A stretch of DNA of 64,000 bases from Bemisia tabaci (taxonomy: Eukaryota > Arthropoda > Insecta > Hemiptera > Aleyrodidae). Numbering within the stretch: position 1 is the first letter of the stretch; the number at the start of each line of letters is the position of its first letter. Location of the stretch: contig NC_092797.1 of the NCBI RefSeq assembly GCF_918797505.1, positions 49,760,157 through 49,824,156 of the forward strand, read 5' to 3'. Position numbers and translations under genes: made by a program. A model generated the notes under the pieces. It was not told where the DNA came from. It saw only the letters and a program-made list of their open reading frames with translations, and did not search any database. Positions 33,773 to 45,448 of the stretch are shown in pieces.

Positions 33773-34249
33773 AATGGAGATGTTGCATGCGTGAGGGATT
33801 GGCGATTTGACCATTGATTCTCACGTAAAAGTTCGCGAGAAACACGATGGTGCCACTGGTTTTCTCTGAAATCATCTCCCAAGCTCAAGGAAAGCTCTCA
33901 AAGTGAGGCCAAAATGGAGGCGATATCTACATCAAAACAAACTCTCCATGCAAAGATCAAATACATTGGCAGTGTTGCCGTGTTTTCAATTTTAGAGTCC
34001 CCAAATAAAGTGGCAACCCTGCTAATGTTTTTGCTCCCTATCTTTGCATGGAGAGTTTGTTTTGATGTAGAGGTGGACTCTCAGGGTAGGGTGGGATATT
34101 CTCTCCATTTTGGCCTCACTTTGAAAGCTTTTTTTGATCTTGGGAGATGATTTAAGAGAAAACCAGTGGCACCATCGTGTTTCTCGCGAACTTTTACATA
34201 AGAATCAATGGTCAAATCGCAAATCCCTCACACATGCAACATCTCCATT
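33773..34249. mobile_element. foldback element with ~180-bp arms
   Basis: AATGGAGATGTTGCATG... at the left pairs with ...CATGCAACATCTCCATT at 34249, and near-identity continues through AAACAAACTCTCCATGCAAAG (left) and CTTTGCATGGAGAGTTTGTT (right) around a ~70-bp centre. About 477 bp in all. Confidence 0.85.
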
Positions 34250-34280
34250 CACAGATAAAGTCAGAGGTATCATTGGTTAA

Positions 34281-34475
34281 GTGAGGGCCGTATTCATAGT
34301 CGTTCTTAAGCAGTTCTTGCCCTAGGAGGCCTGTATCGCTATTACCTGGAAAGTAAAAACGCCTTCATCTCCGTGCGTATGCAACATGGCCATCCGTGGA
34401 GGTCGAACAGTTGTATCCAGGCGTTATGATGAAATTCTCTTACTATTCGTCGCATGTAGTATTACTTTGACTGCA
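34281..34475. mobile_element. family M segment plus repeat shared with 57.8 kb
   Basis: GGGCCGTATTCATAGTCGTT (family M) is followed by AAAACGCCTTCATCTCCGTG ... GAGGTCGAACAGTTGTATCC, which matches 57770-57870 in reverse complement. Confidence 0.5.
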
Positions 34476-34659
34476 GTAATTTTGCGACTAGGATAGGACC
34501 TCTCGGACCTATACTTATTTGGTATCACCCACAAAAGCATCTACCTGCTTTGAAACACTCGTGACACATGCGTTTTTTGTAAAATGAGCCGAAAATAAAG
34601 GTTCCCTAATGCAAAGTGTAGTTTTATTGAGAGTTCTTTGATTGTTTCTATTAGGGTCG

Positions 34660-34760
34660 AATTCGCAGTCGTTCCTTAAGTTGTTCCTTTCCTAAGGAGG
34701 CTCCACATGGTTAACACCGTGATTAAGGGAAGATCAAGGAAGCCCTTAACATCGCATTAC
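34660..34760. mobile_element. family M segment
   Basis: GGGTCGAATTCGCAGTCGTT ... GTGATTAAGGGAAGATCAAG matches 8369-8735. Confidence 0.45.
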
Positions 34761-34889
34761 GTATAAAATAGACAATTGCTGCAAACCTGAAGTGAAATAT
34801 TGTATTATAACTCTGGAAGTGGGTATATATTAGGGATTACAATGATTTGCCATCGCAAAAAGTACGAAGTACAAAAGAAATGTATTATG

Positions 34890-35511
34890 ATTTTGACAAG
34901 TTTTAAGGTAGGTTCAAACCCATACTTCAAATAATACAAAACTTGGGAACTATTTTCTTTTTTTCCAACGCCTCGTAAAGATTCTTTTCAAGAGGTTTGA
35001 TACGGAATTTTACTTGAAATTCGCAAAAATCGTCAATTTCATCAAGCTATGAATGAAGCCTTTTTAAACGGAGGTTTAAGGAAGCTTAAAAAATCAACAA
35101 GCCAAGGCTTAATCATAGATTGAAAGAATTATCTTCAATTTTCTACTTCTAATGTGGCAGAAAAAGCATTTTTAAGATCTATAAAAAAGATTTAATCCTC
35201 CCCTTTAGAAATAAATAAGTAAGGCAATTTAAGGTTTCAAAATAGGACTTATTCACATTGTACACCATGTGGGACAGCTCCCAAAGAAAGAAGCTGTCGA
35301 AGGATCGAATATGAATAGAACATAATAGAAGAAAACGGATAGAAACCCCCGGCAGAAAATCCAAACGCCGATAATTGAAACTCGACTGTAATTTCATGAA
35401 ATCTCAGAACTTCAAGCGATATCATCTCAGCAAACGAATTCTCCCATTTCGAAATCTAAGCGTTCATTCCATCCTCTAAATAGAGCCCCGTCGATTTTTC
35501 TCGGTACGTGC
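34890..35511. other. no feature recognised
   Basis: AT-rich intron. Confidence 0.4.
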
Positions 35512-35676
35512 CAGTGGCGTGGCGTGAATTGCGATTTATCGATTGTTATGCCATTTAAACCTATGGTAAAGAATCGATTATTAAAGTGTTCGCTGCGAAC
35601 ACCCTATCTATCGATCCTTTTCCATAGATTTAAATGGCAGATCATTCGACACATCGCAAAGGACGCCACGCCACTG
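35512..35676. mobile_element. family A MITE (identical-arm type)
   Basis: 165 bp from CAGTGGCGTGGCGTGAATTG to GGACGCCACGCCACTG. Flanks GTACGTGC / GAACGTGC (7 of 8). Confidence 0.9.
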
Positions 35677-36019
35677 GAACGTGCTGAAACGACGGTGCGC
35701 ACACTTGTCTCGGCGCTTTGTCCGAATGTCTTTTAATCTGTGGCGCGAAGCGCGATTGAGTTTATTCGGGTACAATTAAATTGATTATTGTTTCGTTCCC
35801 GTGGAATCCTGTTTTTGTTCCCGGATTAATTTCTCCCCCTCGCGATGATTGGACGAGGGACGGATGGCGAGTGAATTCGACCATTACGAGCCGGAACATG
35901 GAAACACCTCCGTGACAGCGAAGGCTTGTTTTCCAATCGCCCGAAGCACTCGAATTCTCCGCGTGTTTTATTCGCACGACCAATATAGCACGCATCGCTA
36001 AAAATAAGCCTGTCCTGGG

Positions 36020-36415
36020 AAAAAGTATCTTCTGGCCGTGTTTATAGTCGTTCCTTCGATCAGCTTTTTTTCATGTTGTTTGCAGTGCGACCAAAGAAAG
36101 TTTAAGGGGAAAAGTATCTTATGGCTGTGTTTTTAGTCATTCCGTAATCAGCTTTTTTTCATGTGGTTTTACAGTGCTATTCAGGAAGGTTTAAGGGGAA
36201 TCAAATATAATAGTGTATTTTCTTCGGAAAATACACTAAGAGTATCTTATGGCTGTGTTTATAGTCGTCCCTCAATCAGCTTTTTTTCATGTGATATACA
36301 GTGCGACCAAGGAAGGTTTATGGGGAAAAAGTATCTTATGGCTGTGTTTATAGTCGTTCCTCAATCAGCTTTTTCCATGTGGTTTACAGTGCGAATAAGG
36401 AAGGTTTAAGGAGGT
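36020..36415 (+). repeat. four tandem family M-like units (~85 bp)
   Basis: AAAGTATCTTATGGCTGTGT ... ATCAGCTTTTTTTCATGTGG ... GGAAGGTTTAAGGGG occurs four times. Units 2 and 3 are separated by a 28-nt perfect hairpin (36212-36239: TAGTGTATTTTC, loop TTCG, then its complement). Confidence 0.8.
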
Positions 36416-36548
36416 CTCCATTATATCATCATCGTAAAGATGAGTTATGCAAATTTCGACTATAATTCTCCTTGGCGACTTTAGAAACTCATCGCGTTGC
36501 TCAGGATTACTCATGATCATTTTTATCACTAAAACTGCATAATTTAAT

Positions 36549-36694
36549 GGACCACTAGACAAGGTACAAAATCAAGCATTCTAATATGTGTTTCTTAATC
36601 AGAATTCCACGTAAATACACGAATATTCTTCGTGATATTCTGGTCAAGAAACATGTATCAGAATGGTTAAAGTCGTTCCTTGTCTGGTGGTCCA
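36549..36694. mobile_element. family B MITE, shortest form (146 bp)
   Basis: Ends GGACCACTAGACAAGGTA and CCTTGTCTGGTGGTCC, flanked by AT. Confidence 0.85.
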
Positions 36695-36784
36695 TTCCAA
36701 CGTAAGAAGAAATTTTGGAGGCTCTTAAGTAGCGGACACATGTTTTTAATGGATCAGCAAAATCAGCGATTAATAGGTCTGATA

Positions 36785-37370
36785 CAGTGGACTCTCGATA
36801 ATTCGAAAACCTCGTTAATTCGAAGGAAAGTCCGTTTCCCTAGGAAATCTCTAGATAATTCGAAGAAAATCAATGTATTTTTCTCCCCTCGTTATTTCGA
36901 AATTTTTAAGCTGGCTCGACCCTCTATAATTCGAAATTGCGACGAAAATTCTCTTCGTAATTCGAAGTGTGGGAAGTAAATATGGTCCTCTCTCTATTAT
37001 TCGAAATAAGGCGGTACATTCCCTCTACAATTCGAAGTCAACTGTTTATGTACCTGGGTGTCTGAAAGAGCTGATAGGATTGTCAAAATGTAAACATGTA
37101 ATTAATAATTTTAAAATTAAATATAAATAATTAATACTTAATAATTACTTAGTGTAATTTTCACCTCCGTAAAGAAATAAACTGATATATTTGGTTCCTT
37201 TTGACGTAAATCCGTCCATTTGCCTCTCTACATTCGAACCTCTCTAATTCGAAATCCCTCCGCATGAATCTCTTTAATTCGAACTCTCTTTATTTCGAAA
37301 CCTCGCTAATTCGAAGAAAAAATCGATTCCCTTCAATTTCGAATTATCGTGAGTCCACTGTATCAAATGA
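36785..37370. mobile_element. pogo/Tigger-like TA element with iterated TTCGAA
   Basis: 586 bp with inverted ends CAGTGGACTCTCGATAATTC and reverse complement, flanked by TA (36783-36784, 37371-37372). Ends of this kind occur in pogo/Tigger (Tc1/mariner) elements. The two end regions contain more than a dozen CTCxxTAATTCGAA-like motifs spaced roughly 25-35 bp. No transposase frame. Confidence 0.82.
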
Positions 37371-37542
37371 TGGCAATAATGGTCCAGCATCGAGATCGGA
37401 AGGAAAATAATATGCGGGTATTTTTGCGAAAACGGAAAGTCAAAAATTTGAAAAAATTATATTTGTGCAGGAATGTTGCATTTACTCTTAAGATCCGACG
37501 TTCCATCGATTGTGTGCTCCGAACTCGATGCGGCACGACAGT

Positions 37543-37841
37543 CCCGATATCGAAACTTGGCCGATTTGAAAACGCCTTCAATTGTGGCGTGATACCTTCC
37601 GCATTCCGGAGAGCACGAATAGTTGTATCACCGCGCCTTACCAACGCGACGGAAGATTAACATGGAAGAAGCCCCCACTTCCACGCTGGCCTCGTCGGTT
37701 TTTCTTCGTCATTTATGCAGTCGTAACCGCATAGTTAAAGTGCGCTCCAGTTAGGACTGTACTTAGCATTGTTATTTTCAGAGGAGGACTAAGCAAGAAT
37801 AAGTGGCATGAAATAAAACGAAATAATGGGAACTCTCACGT
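37543..37841 (+). repeat. family N unit, circularly permuted
   Basis: Starts at the GATATCG-AACTTGGC landmark (middle of the 19.4-kb unit), crosses the unit boundary through GGAAGATTAA, and stops at AATAATGGGAACT just before the starting landmark. One full unit in a different phase. Confidence 0.8.
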
Positions 37842-37967
37842 GGTTTGGGAGTTTCGTTGTCGATACTGGTATTTTTCCTCGACCGTTAGTTTTAAGCTCC
37901 AAAAACTGTCCTACTCTATCGTGACGTTTGTAAAGGCTTGACATTTTTCGTAAAGGAGCTCAACCAA

Positions 37968-38459
37968 TGGAACCTTCCCCGAATGACATATGTATTTTTG
38001 AGGAATGTTATGCATATATTTCCTTGATATTTTCAGGTATTTTAGATTTAATTGCTAACTAAACTGTCCGAGAAGTTTAAGGAAAAATACTCACAATTTG
38101 CCCAGTAAATTCAGTATTTATTGAAAAGGATATGGTACCGTCTGAAGGCTCATACGGCGTTCTTCCTTAGCAGGGTGGCATGACCCGTAAGAAAAAAATA
38201 AAAGATTGGAAATTTCAGCGGAATATTTCATGAAATTTCACGAGGCTGTGAAATATTTCAGGGGCTAAAGTATGCAACCCGCACTCAAACTCAAACAAAA
38301 TTTAAAAAATTCACAATTTTTACATTTTACAAAACATGTAAAGGAACCGGTATTTTTCGATTCTTTCATACATTTCTGAAATTCCATGAGATATTTCACG
38401 TGAAATTTCAGGATTTGGATTTTCATGACATATTGCCACCCTGTTTCTTAGCACGGCAG
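37968..38459. mobile_element. family C MITE interrupted by W
   Basis: C body from GAATGACATATGTATTTTTG; the right end CTTAGCACGGCAG is at 38459. The left terminus is not recognisable. W is inserted four bases inside the terminal CACGGCAG region. Confidence 0.7.
38171..38443. mobile_element. family W hAT-like MITE inside C
   Basis: 273 bp; ends CAGGGTGGCATGACCC and ATATTGCCACCCTG. TSD TTCCTTAG / TTTCTTAG (7 of 8) and internal GAAATATTTCA palindromes. Confidence 0.85.
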
Positions 38460-38901
38460 ACTCATTCCTGGAGCATCCAAAAACGAGATGGAGGTCTCCA
38501 ACTAAAAGAGACTTTCCAGCGGAAAGCCGAAACGCTTTTCCGTCTCCGCAAAGCGAGACTCATTTCCTTTTCCCGCGCGGTTTTCCGTCGAGTTTCCTCG
38601 GCTCGCTCTCCCGGACGCGCTCGAGTTCGCCCGAAACAAATTATCGGAGCCGAGCGGATCGCTGTTTTGTTTTCGGATTAATTTTCCTCCCCCATTAAGA
38701 TTAAACGGAGGGGGCCTTTTTCTCCTTTTGTCGGAAATGCGCGGAGTTTTATTTTCGTTGACCTTTGCTCTCCCGCGCCTTCTGCGATTCACGAATCGGC
38801 CAATCGAATTAGCCGTGGATTTCGGGATCGCGTGGCGCTGCCAGGCCGGCGCCGAGCCAGCCGTTGACAGATCGTGCATTAAAATTCGGATATTTAACAT
38901 A
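38460..38901. other. no feature recognised
   Basis: GC-richer segment, open frames on both strands without homology cues. Confidence 0.4.
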
Positions 38902-39099
38902 CACTGAAAAAAAAACTCCAGCCGTGGAAGCCGTACTTACGGGCTTATAGACTACCGCTCGCGTTCCGGGCTCAGAGGCCGAAAGTTCTGGGGGTATAAC
39001 CCGGAGCTATATAAGCTACGGCTCCAGCACCCGGAACTTCCAGCCTCTGAGCCCGGAACGGACGGTATGTCTCTATAGCCCGTAACTTTTTTTCCTGTG
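38902..39099. mobile_element. family I MITE
   Basis: 198 bp with CACTGAAAAAAAAACT / AACTTTTTTTCCTGTG ends flanked by TA. Arms hold GGGCTCAGAGGCCGAAAGTT and its inverted partner. Confidence 0.75.
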
Positions 39100-39125
39100 T
39101 AGCTTTAAATCGTCGTTTTCCTACG

Positions 39126-39680
39126 GAGGAACGTAACCCTATTCCAGGGTTGCAAAATTGACTCGAACAATTCAATATTTTACGAGAATAAACCTACACA
39201 ATTCTCGTTGAAAGTTCGTCTGAATTTTGCATGAGATCAGAAGAAAAATAAATGAAATTTTCAGTTAAAAATTCCCTAGTTCTTCCGGTAAAAATGCAAT
39301 TAGCGCGGAAAGGAACGTAACTCTATTCCAGGGTTGCAAAATTGACTCGAATAAGTCAATTTTTACGAGAAGAAACCTGCATGATTTTGTTGAAAAGTTG
39401 TCAGATTTTTGCGTGACGTCAGGATAAAAATTAGTGAAATTTTCAGTTAAAAATTCTCAAAATTCTTCCGGTTAAAATGCAATTAGCGCTGGAAAGAACG
39501 TAACGTTATTCGGGGTTGCAAAATTGACTCAAACAATTTGCAAAATTGTCTCAAACGATTCCATTTCTTACCTGAATAAACTTGCATAATTTTCGGTGAA
39601 AATGTGTCTGATTTTTGCATGAGATCAGAAGAAAAATCAGTGCAATTCCTTCCGGTAAAAATGCAATTAGCGCGGAAAAT
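39126..39680 (+). repeat. three tandem ~185-bp units
   Basis: Each unit runs from GGAACGTAAC-CTATTCCAGGGTTGC to ...CGGTAAAAATGCAATTAGCG (starts near 39130, 39312 and 39496). The third carries a short internal duplication of the TTGCAAAATTG segment. Confidence 0.85.
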
Positions 39681-40299
39681 GTGACAACATTGTGATGTAG
39701 TTATGTTTTTTCGTGAGGAAAACGACGAAATTGAGGCAAAAACGATGATTTTTTTCAGCACAATTCGGCAACAACTGGTTGAAGGGCCCAAAGGGCGCCT
39801 GGCTAAGCATAACGCTCGCGGCGCTTCGACCCACTTTCTCTCTGGATGCTTGGCAAAATATTATTCCTGTACCCGCGTATGCGTACTCTTCTCAGCTCGT
39901 GGGGGAGGGGGGAGTTATCCCCCGAGTATTTCTGCGTCTCGAGGCGTCCGTGAGGGAGGGAACCCCCTCTCGTTTGTTTTGAGAACCTGGCGAAATGAAG
40001 GAAAATGAAGTCGGCCATGTGTTGCGGGTAAACAGACGAGTCAGGCGTTTAGTGAAATGAATGGGCGGATAGTGGGTGCTTCGATGTACTTTGTGGCACG
40101 ATATGATCGGCGGTATCGAGGGGGAAAAATTCATTTGCTTTTCCTCTTAAAAAGTGAGGGGAAGAAAAAAATTCCAAACGGTGGCAAAACCAAAACGTAG
40201 GTAGATTCCTTCGGTTTTTAAGGCTGAGAGGAAGACAGATGGAGAATTTGCATGCAATTTTTTATTGCTTCATCTGCAAGTGCTTGAAGAGTTGATTTT
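39681..40299. other. no feature recognised
   Basis: Intron; open frames on both strands near 39.7-40.1 kb show no domain. Confidence 0.4.
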
Positions 40300-40560
40300 A
40301 CAGACATTTTTATAGTTTTTTTTTCTGATATGGGAATCAGTGTAAAAATAGATTTAAAAGTGAGAAAATGCACCGCCTAGTGACGTCATCTGGCGGCATT
40401 TCCCATTTAAACACACGTATTTTAGCAGATTAGATAATTTTGTCTTATCTTCTCCAATAAATGTTCAATTCATAAACCAAAGGCATCCCTGTGTTCAGTT
40501 CACTCAGAAGTTTCCTCTTAAACACGAAATTCATCAAATTTCAGACACCTGGAAATTCTC
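40300..40560 (+). repeat. dispersed repeat shared with 63.2-63.5 kb
   Basis: GTGACGTCATCTGGCGGCAT ... CACGTATTTTAGCAGATTA ... CTTAAACACGAAATTCATCA aligns in the same orientation with 63220-63485. Confidence 0.7.
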
Positions 40561-41844
40561 TATTGACTGCATTTTGCAATGCGATGGCTCAAGTACGAAA
40601 TTACTTATCTCCATTGCGGTGCTTCAAAATCTCTGCTCATATTCTAGTTTTCCGAAAAGAAACAAGTCAACTATATAGGTTGAATTTCTACGGAATATTT
40701 TGCTCACAAAGCAGAAAAATCCGGGAAGTTTTCAAGAAATTAATTCGACTGGCTTTTCAAAGAAAAAATGAAGTGAAAGACAAAAGTCTGTGACGTTGCA
40801 AACGGAAATACGTGGTTTTGCACTTCGGCCATCGAATTACTATCTCCAGCTCTAGGTCATCGATAAAAGCATCCATCCGCATAGGAAAAGTGTCATTTAC
40901 GTTGTCTCTAAAATAAGTCAGAATATTAATTTACTGTCTCAAAGTGTAGTCCAAATATCCTTAAGGTGATTCCAAGTGATCTAGGGAAGGCAACTGCCAC
41001 CACGTAGCGCTGCTACGTGAGTGAGTCTTCAGGAAGGAATTGTCGTCGCCACTTTGATTTTTATGAAGGAAATCGATCCATAACGTGTAGCCGCATAAAT
41101 TCTGAGCACAATGATACCAAATTTGTCAAGAATTATTGCAAAAATATACCCGAAAGTACGGGAACGGATTTTACATAGGGTATCGTAATGAGTAAGAGAG
41201 AGATAGCGATATGCCGATGTCAGCTGCATGCTGCATGGTTGCCGTTGCGGTTGCCCAATTCCTACTTTTGGGTTGCCCCGTGGATCCCCTGATTGTTTTG
41301 ATTTCGTTTTCTGAGTTCTCACTCTGCGAATAATTAGACTGCTGACTATCGTATTAGAAATGCAATAGTGGAAATATTCATCCGTGTAAGATGTGTCGTA
41401 AAATGTGTCAACTATCGTTTTCGCGACAAGTTTGAACCAGATTTGTGCTAATACCATAAATTATGTAAATTCATTATTTGTTTCATGTTTGTTTCCATAC
41501 AAGTTTAGAGGTTAGCAATGAACAGTTCCTTTGCCCCTTGATGTAGATACATAACAATATTTTTTACATCGGATGTTTGACACTGCAAAAGCAGTGAACC
41601 ATTACAAAATTGTGATGTCAGGTAATACAGCCTCCCACTACCTTGTTGTTTCGAATTCAGGTGTATCGATGATACTTTGCCAATGGTTTCGTTACAGCAC
41701 TGAAAACCTAACAAAGAAAGTTACGCAGTCTTTGATTCAACCCTCTTTCTCCTCCCCAATTCTATCTTTCGTAGATGCCTTTACAAGCCTCTGAATGTTT
41801 CATAGAGTGCCTGCTTCAAACTTCCATCCCGACTGTGATCTTCC

Positions 41845-41972
41845 TCATAATGGTCGTAGAACGTCCAAATAGTTGGCCAACTTATTGAGTGCGGAAGAAT
41901 TATTCCATCCATTAGACCTTGAAAGTAATTGTAAGAACGAGGATGGAAAATCCTCCTTCCCATGTTGAATGC
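41845..41972 (-). CDS. antisense gene, exon 9 (terminal coding exon)
   Basis: Acceptor TTGTCAG is followed on the minus strand by 2 bases, 41 codons and a TGA stop. The peptide includes DFPSSFLQLLSRSNGW and ends NKLANYLDVLRPL. It joins the preceding exon (43684-43739) in phase, with G + GC completing a glycine codon. A second frame is also open here, so the choice depends on splicing. No family recognised. Known: nothing. Seen: open frame, splice consensus, phase match. Confidence 0.45.
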
Positions 41973-43275
41973 CTGACAACTAACTTACTCAAGTAGCCCG
42001 ATTGTTGAAACTTTAACTGGCTAAGTCAGCAAGATAAGACAAGATATTGCCCCATCTGCGCTGCGTAATATATCGATTCCCGATTCTTGTTGTGCCGACA
42101 TAAATGTAAATAATCAGGCTGCTGATCTACCATTCTAACTGAAAGACCTTATAATTGCAGAGTGAAATGACAGGAGTGGATTTTATGTGTATGTGTGATG
42201 ACACTTAGTGATCACAGGTGTCGCGAAAGGAAAAGTGGAGACAGCTCTGTGACAGAATTCATGTTTCTTGCCATAAGAGATAGGAGTGTAGTGTTGGGAT
42301 GATCCACTGATCTAGCAATGTGAAATTAGTATTAGGTATGATAAAGCTCAGAAGAACACATTGGTCTGTCCTGTTCTGTCCTCAACATCATGTGATCAAG
42401 AGTGTTTTGGGGTCTTTCCAAAGGTCAGTTCGTGTCCTCTCAATGAGAAGAACTTGATTTTGGAAAGGCCTGCTGGCATTACTTTCACTCATCAAAACCA
42501 TAACTTTTAAAAAGCATTTAATGCTAAGCAGCTACTGGAGGTAAGAAATCACAAGACATCAAAATTCAATCAGAATTGAAAATACCGAAGTAAGTATTTA
42601 ATTTTACTTTTTTCAGTATTGACTTAACTTAAAATAATTCATGTCGCTAAGTGTACTTACTCCTCACTATCAATCGTAAATTCACTTCCACTAAATTTTG
42701 TCTCAATAACTATTTGAATCACGCAGGTCACTAGTTCAAGACAAGTTCTGTTATTGGTCCAATCTCAAATTAAATTTGATCGATCTCTCCCTGCCGGTTC
42801 CGTTTAAAGATTTCAAAATACCTTCGTTTCGTCAACTTAGTAATGGGCACTTTTCCCTACAGAACTGTTACGTTTAGGTTACCAAATTTCTGTTGAATGA
42901 GAGGAACAGTTGCACAAGCATAGTAACAACAGAAGCGCTATAAAGTTTTGAATTTCTTTCCTTCAGATGTTGGCTTGCATAAATTCTATTTTTACAAAAT
43001 CATAGGTCAATAAATCAATTCAAGAGACCTGAATAAATCCTGTCTGTGAAAATTTGAATTAAAATTATACCTTAGAAACTGCTTCAGATTAGATTCCTTT
43101 TAAATCTCATAAAATGTTTTATCCTCTTTTATGCTTCAAACTTTCTGTTCTTGAATTTCTTAAATTTTCTTTTGGAAGTTAAGTATAAGGGTTCTCAGAC
43201 GTTCAATTAAAGCAACATACATACTTTTAACATTTCAGTTGGCGGATTCTGAAGATAAGAAGCTTGAGATGAGGT

Positions 43276-43528
43276 CTGCCGTGCTAAGGAAAAATGCTGT
43301 ATGGACCTTCAGGCGTTGCCAAATTTCCTTTGATAAAATACAAATTTCCTGGTAAACTTATGAATATCTTCCTTCCAATTTTTCAGATAATTTTGTTCAC
43401 AATTTAACCTAAAGCCCCTGAAAATTTCAAGGGAGAATATTCATATCTTTCCTCCAAAATAAACATTTTGTAGGAGGAAATCTGGTAACTCTCGAATGTT
43501 CATAGGACGTTTTTCCTTGGCACGGCAG
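43276..43528. mobile_element. family C MITE
   Basis: 253 bp from CTGCCGTGCTAAGGAAAAAT to CTTGGCACGGCAG; flanks AGGT / AGAT (3 of 4). It lies in an intron of the antisense gene. Confidence 0.85.
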
Positions 43529-43683
43529 AGATGTACTTCACATTCTAGAAGCAAAAGGGAGCATTTCCCTCACTTCCTTCTCTCACAGGGAAGATTGTGG
43601 ATCAAAGCAAGAAATTTCCTATACCTATAAGTTCCAGGCTACTTGGTTTAACAATACAAGGAAACCCTCGAAGAAAAACATAC

Positions 43684-43739
43684 CTACAATGCATATTAAC
43701 GTTCCAACATATTCCAGACTTCCCCCTCCTTGCTCTGGA
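43684..43739 (-). CDS. antisense gene, exon 8
   Basis: 56 bp between a TTTTCCTGTCAAG acceptor and a GTATGT donor (minus strand). It encodes PEQGGGSLEYVGTLICIV with one base left at each end. Phases fit both neighbours: GA + T before, G + GC after. Function unknown. Confidence 0.45.
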
Positions 43740-44118
43740 CTTGACAGGAAAATTTTATGCATACATTTATATTTTTGAAATTGATAAAAAAAAAACCTTG
43801 AGAAAGTAATGACGTTTTAATTTCAAAATTAGTACTTTTAACTATTTTTAATCATTTACATTTTTTATTTTTAAATTCATATGATCCCTGCAAACAGAAG
43901 AAATTTCATTCCATCTAAGATTCATATTTTTCTTGCTTTTAATTTTTCTCATGAGGGAAAACGTTTGTCAAATCGTTTACAATTATTATGGAGAAAAGCT
44001 CAAGTTAAACTAGATGATCGCAGCAAACAGGTTACTGTAAGAATGGAACTCAGAAAATATATAACTTTTTTAAGTTGCGCAAAACTGGATGGTTTTATCC
44101 TGTTTATTCTCAGAGGTC

Positions 44119-44282
44119 CAGTGGCGAGGCGTGAATGATCGGTTACCGATATCTCCAGATTTGAAGCTATGGTAATGAATCGCTTATTAAAGTATTCGTT
44201 GCTAACACCCTGTTTATTGACTCATTTCCATAGGTTTAAAGGGTCGATCAATGGATATATCGCAAAGCACGCCCTGCCACTG
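44119..44282 (-). mobile_element. family A MITE (mixed-arm type)
   Basis: 164 bp with a perfect 8-bp TSD, CAGAGGTC (44111-44118, 44283-44290). In an intron of the antisense gene. Confidence 0.92.
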
Positions 44283-44696
44283 CAGAGGTCCATAGTTGTT
44301 TTCAATAAAGCTTACCAAAATCTTTAAAAGTGTGAATGAATGAAAACCAGCAAAACTTATCTAATAAAGAAAATAAAAAATTTATTAAGATAATGAGAGA
44401 AAATTTACACACATTAAGAGAGACGCTGCCAGACCATTCTAACTATGACTTATTTATTCTAACTTCAAATACTATGATACTCTGATTTCTAACCCTTTAG
44501 GATACCTACATGTAACGTTTGAGTTTTAGCGATTAAATTTAAAGAGTAATTTCTAGAACTAAAGAAAGTAAGATAGGTAAGACTAAGGGGGAAAACGATG
44601 CTCCTTGTGGCGTCTGAAGAAAATTTGAAGCCAGTCAGTCCCTACTGAGATGTGGAAAATTTCACCGATAGCGACAAGATAGACCCTGCATTTACT

Positions 44697-44764
44697 CTAA
44701 GTCCAGTTCCAGTTCTGGAATATGGGAGCACAGGATTGTCTGATTCATATGACTGGGGTGGTCT
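44697..44764 (-). CDS. antisense gene, exon 7
   Basis: After a TTCTTTTGCAG(AG) acceptor the minus strand reads DHPSHMNQTILCSHIPELEL before a GTAAAT donor; if not spliced there it stops at TAA (44692-44694). An AATAAA on the minus strand near 44386 would suit an alternative 3' end. Two other frames are partly open, so the acceptor choice (44766 or 44764) is uncertain. Confidence 0.38.
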
Positions 44765-44911
44765 CTCTGCAAAAGAACATAAGGCATTTCATCAAAATTA
44801 AAAACTAAACAGTTTAGAAAATGATTATTGTTAAGTAGCATTTGACGAGCACAAAGACATGGAAGGTAGCCAACAAGACAATCCGATTTGATTGCCACAT
44901 CCGGAAGTTAC

Positions 44912-45006
44912 AGGGGAGGAGGGGAATGAAAATCACAGGAACCTCCCAGGAGAAGGGAGGGGATTCCCAACAATAATTCACTGATTCTTCGCCTCTCATG
45001 AGAATT
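44912..45006 (-). CDS. antisense gene, exon 6
   Basis: 95 bp after CTTTTCTACCAAG, ending CCCCT/GTAACT on the minus strand. Frame: NSHERRRISELLLGIPSLLL then GGSCDFHSPPP. It joins exon 7 in phase but not exon 5 directly; a small exon between them or a mis-set boundary is needed. Confidence 0.4.
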
Positions 45007-45448
45007 CTTGGTAGAAAAGGACAATAGAGAACAGAGTGCAATGGCTAAGGCCGAAAAATATCCTTCCATTGAACCGTTTCAAAAGCCTTCTATTATATTT
45101 TTTGTTCTTCTGAAAAAGAAACTGACGAAAATATATGATTCAAATTGTTATGAAAATATTTACGATTGTGTTAGAAATTATACAGAATATTTTAAGGAAA
45201 ACTGTTGGTTCATGTATTCCTTAAAAAATTAATAAAGCATGAGCGGAGGTATAAGCACATTGCATTTGGAGGTGCACAAACAATTTCTACCGTACAGAAC
45301 TCTTCTTGAACTTATTTTGAATAGACCCGTGTACTTAGCTAAATTTCTCAATACAGTGTGTTACGACCCTCTAGATCTGAGCTACTCATATAGTCTCTGT
45401 GATTAATGAACGTGGATTCACTGATTAGCTAATTTTTTCTTTCCTTAC

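Noticed and set aside
41029..41457. 142-residue minus-strand frame near the left inverted repeat
   Set aside because: No recognised transposase or other domain, and no in-phase connection to the antisense exons. Probably 3' UTR or chance.
41505..41714. Minus-strand frame ending ...GAKELFIANL
   Set aside because: Looks protein-like, but the phase fitting the upstream exon does not lead into it; kept as probable 3' UTR of the antisense gene.
41860..41960. P-element/THAP-type transposase C-terminus (S-R-S-N-G-W-N-N)
   Set aside because: The short similarity to the R-G-G-W-N motif of P-type transposases is suggestive, but the other exons show no THAP finger or transposase core.
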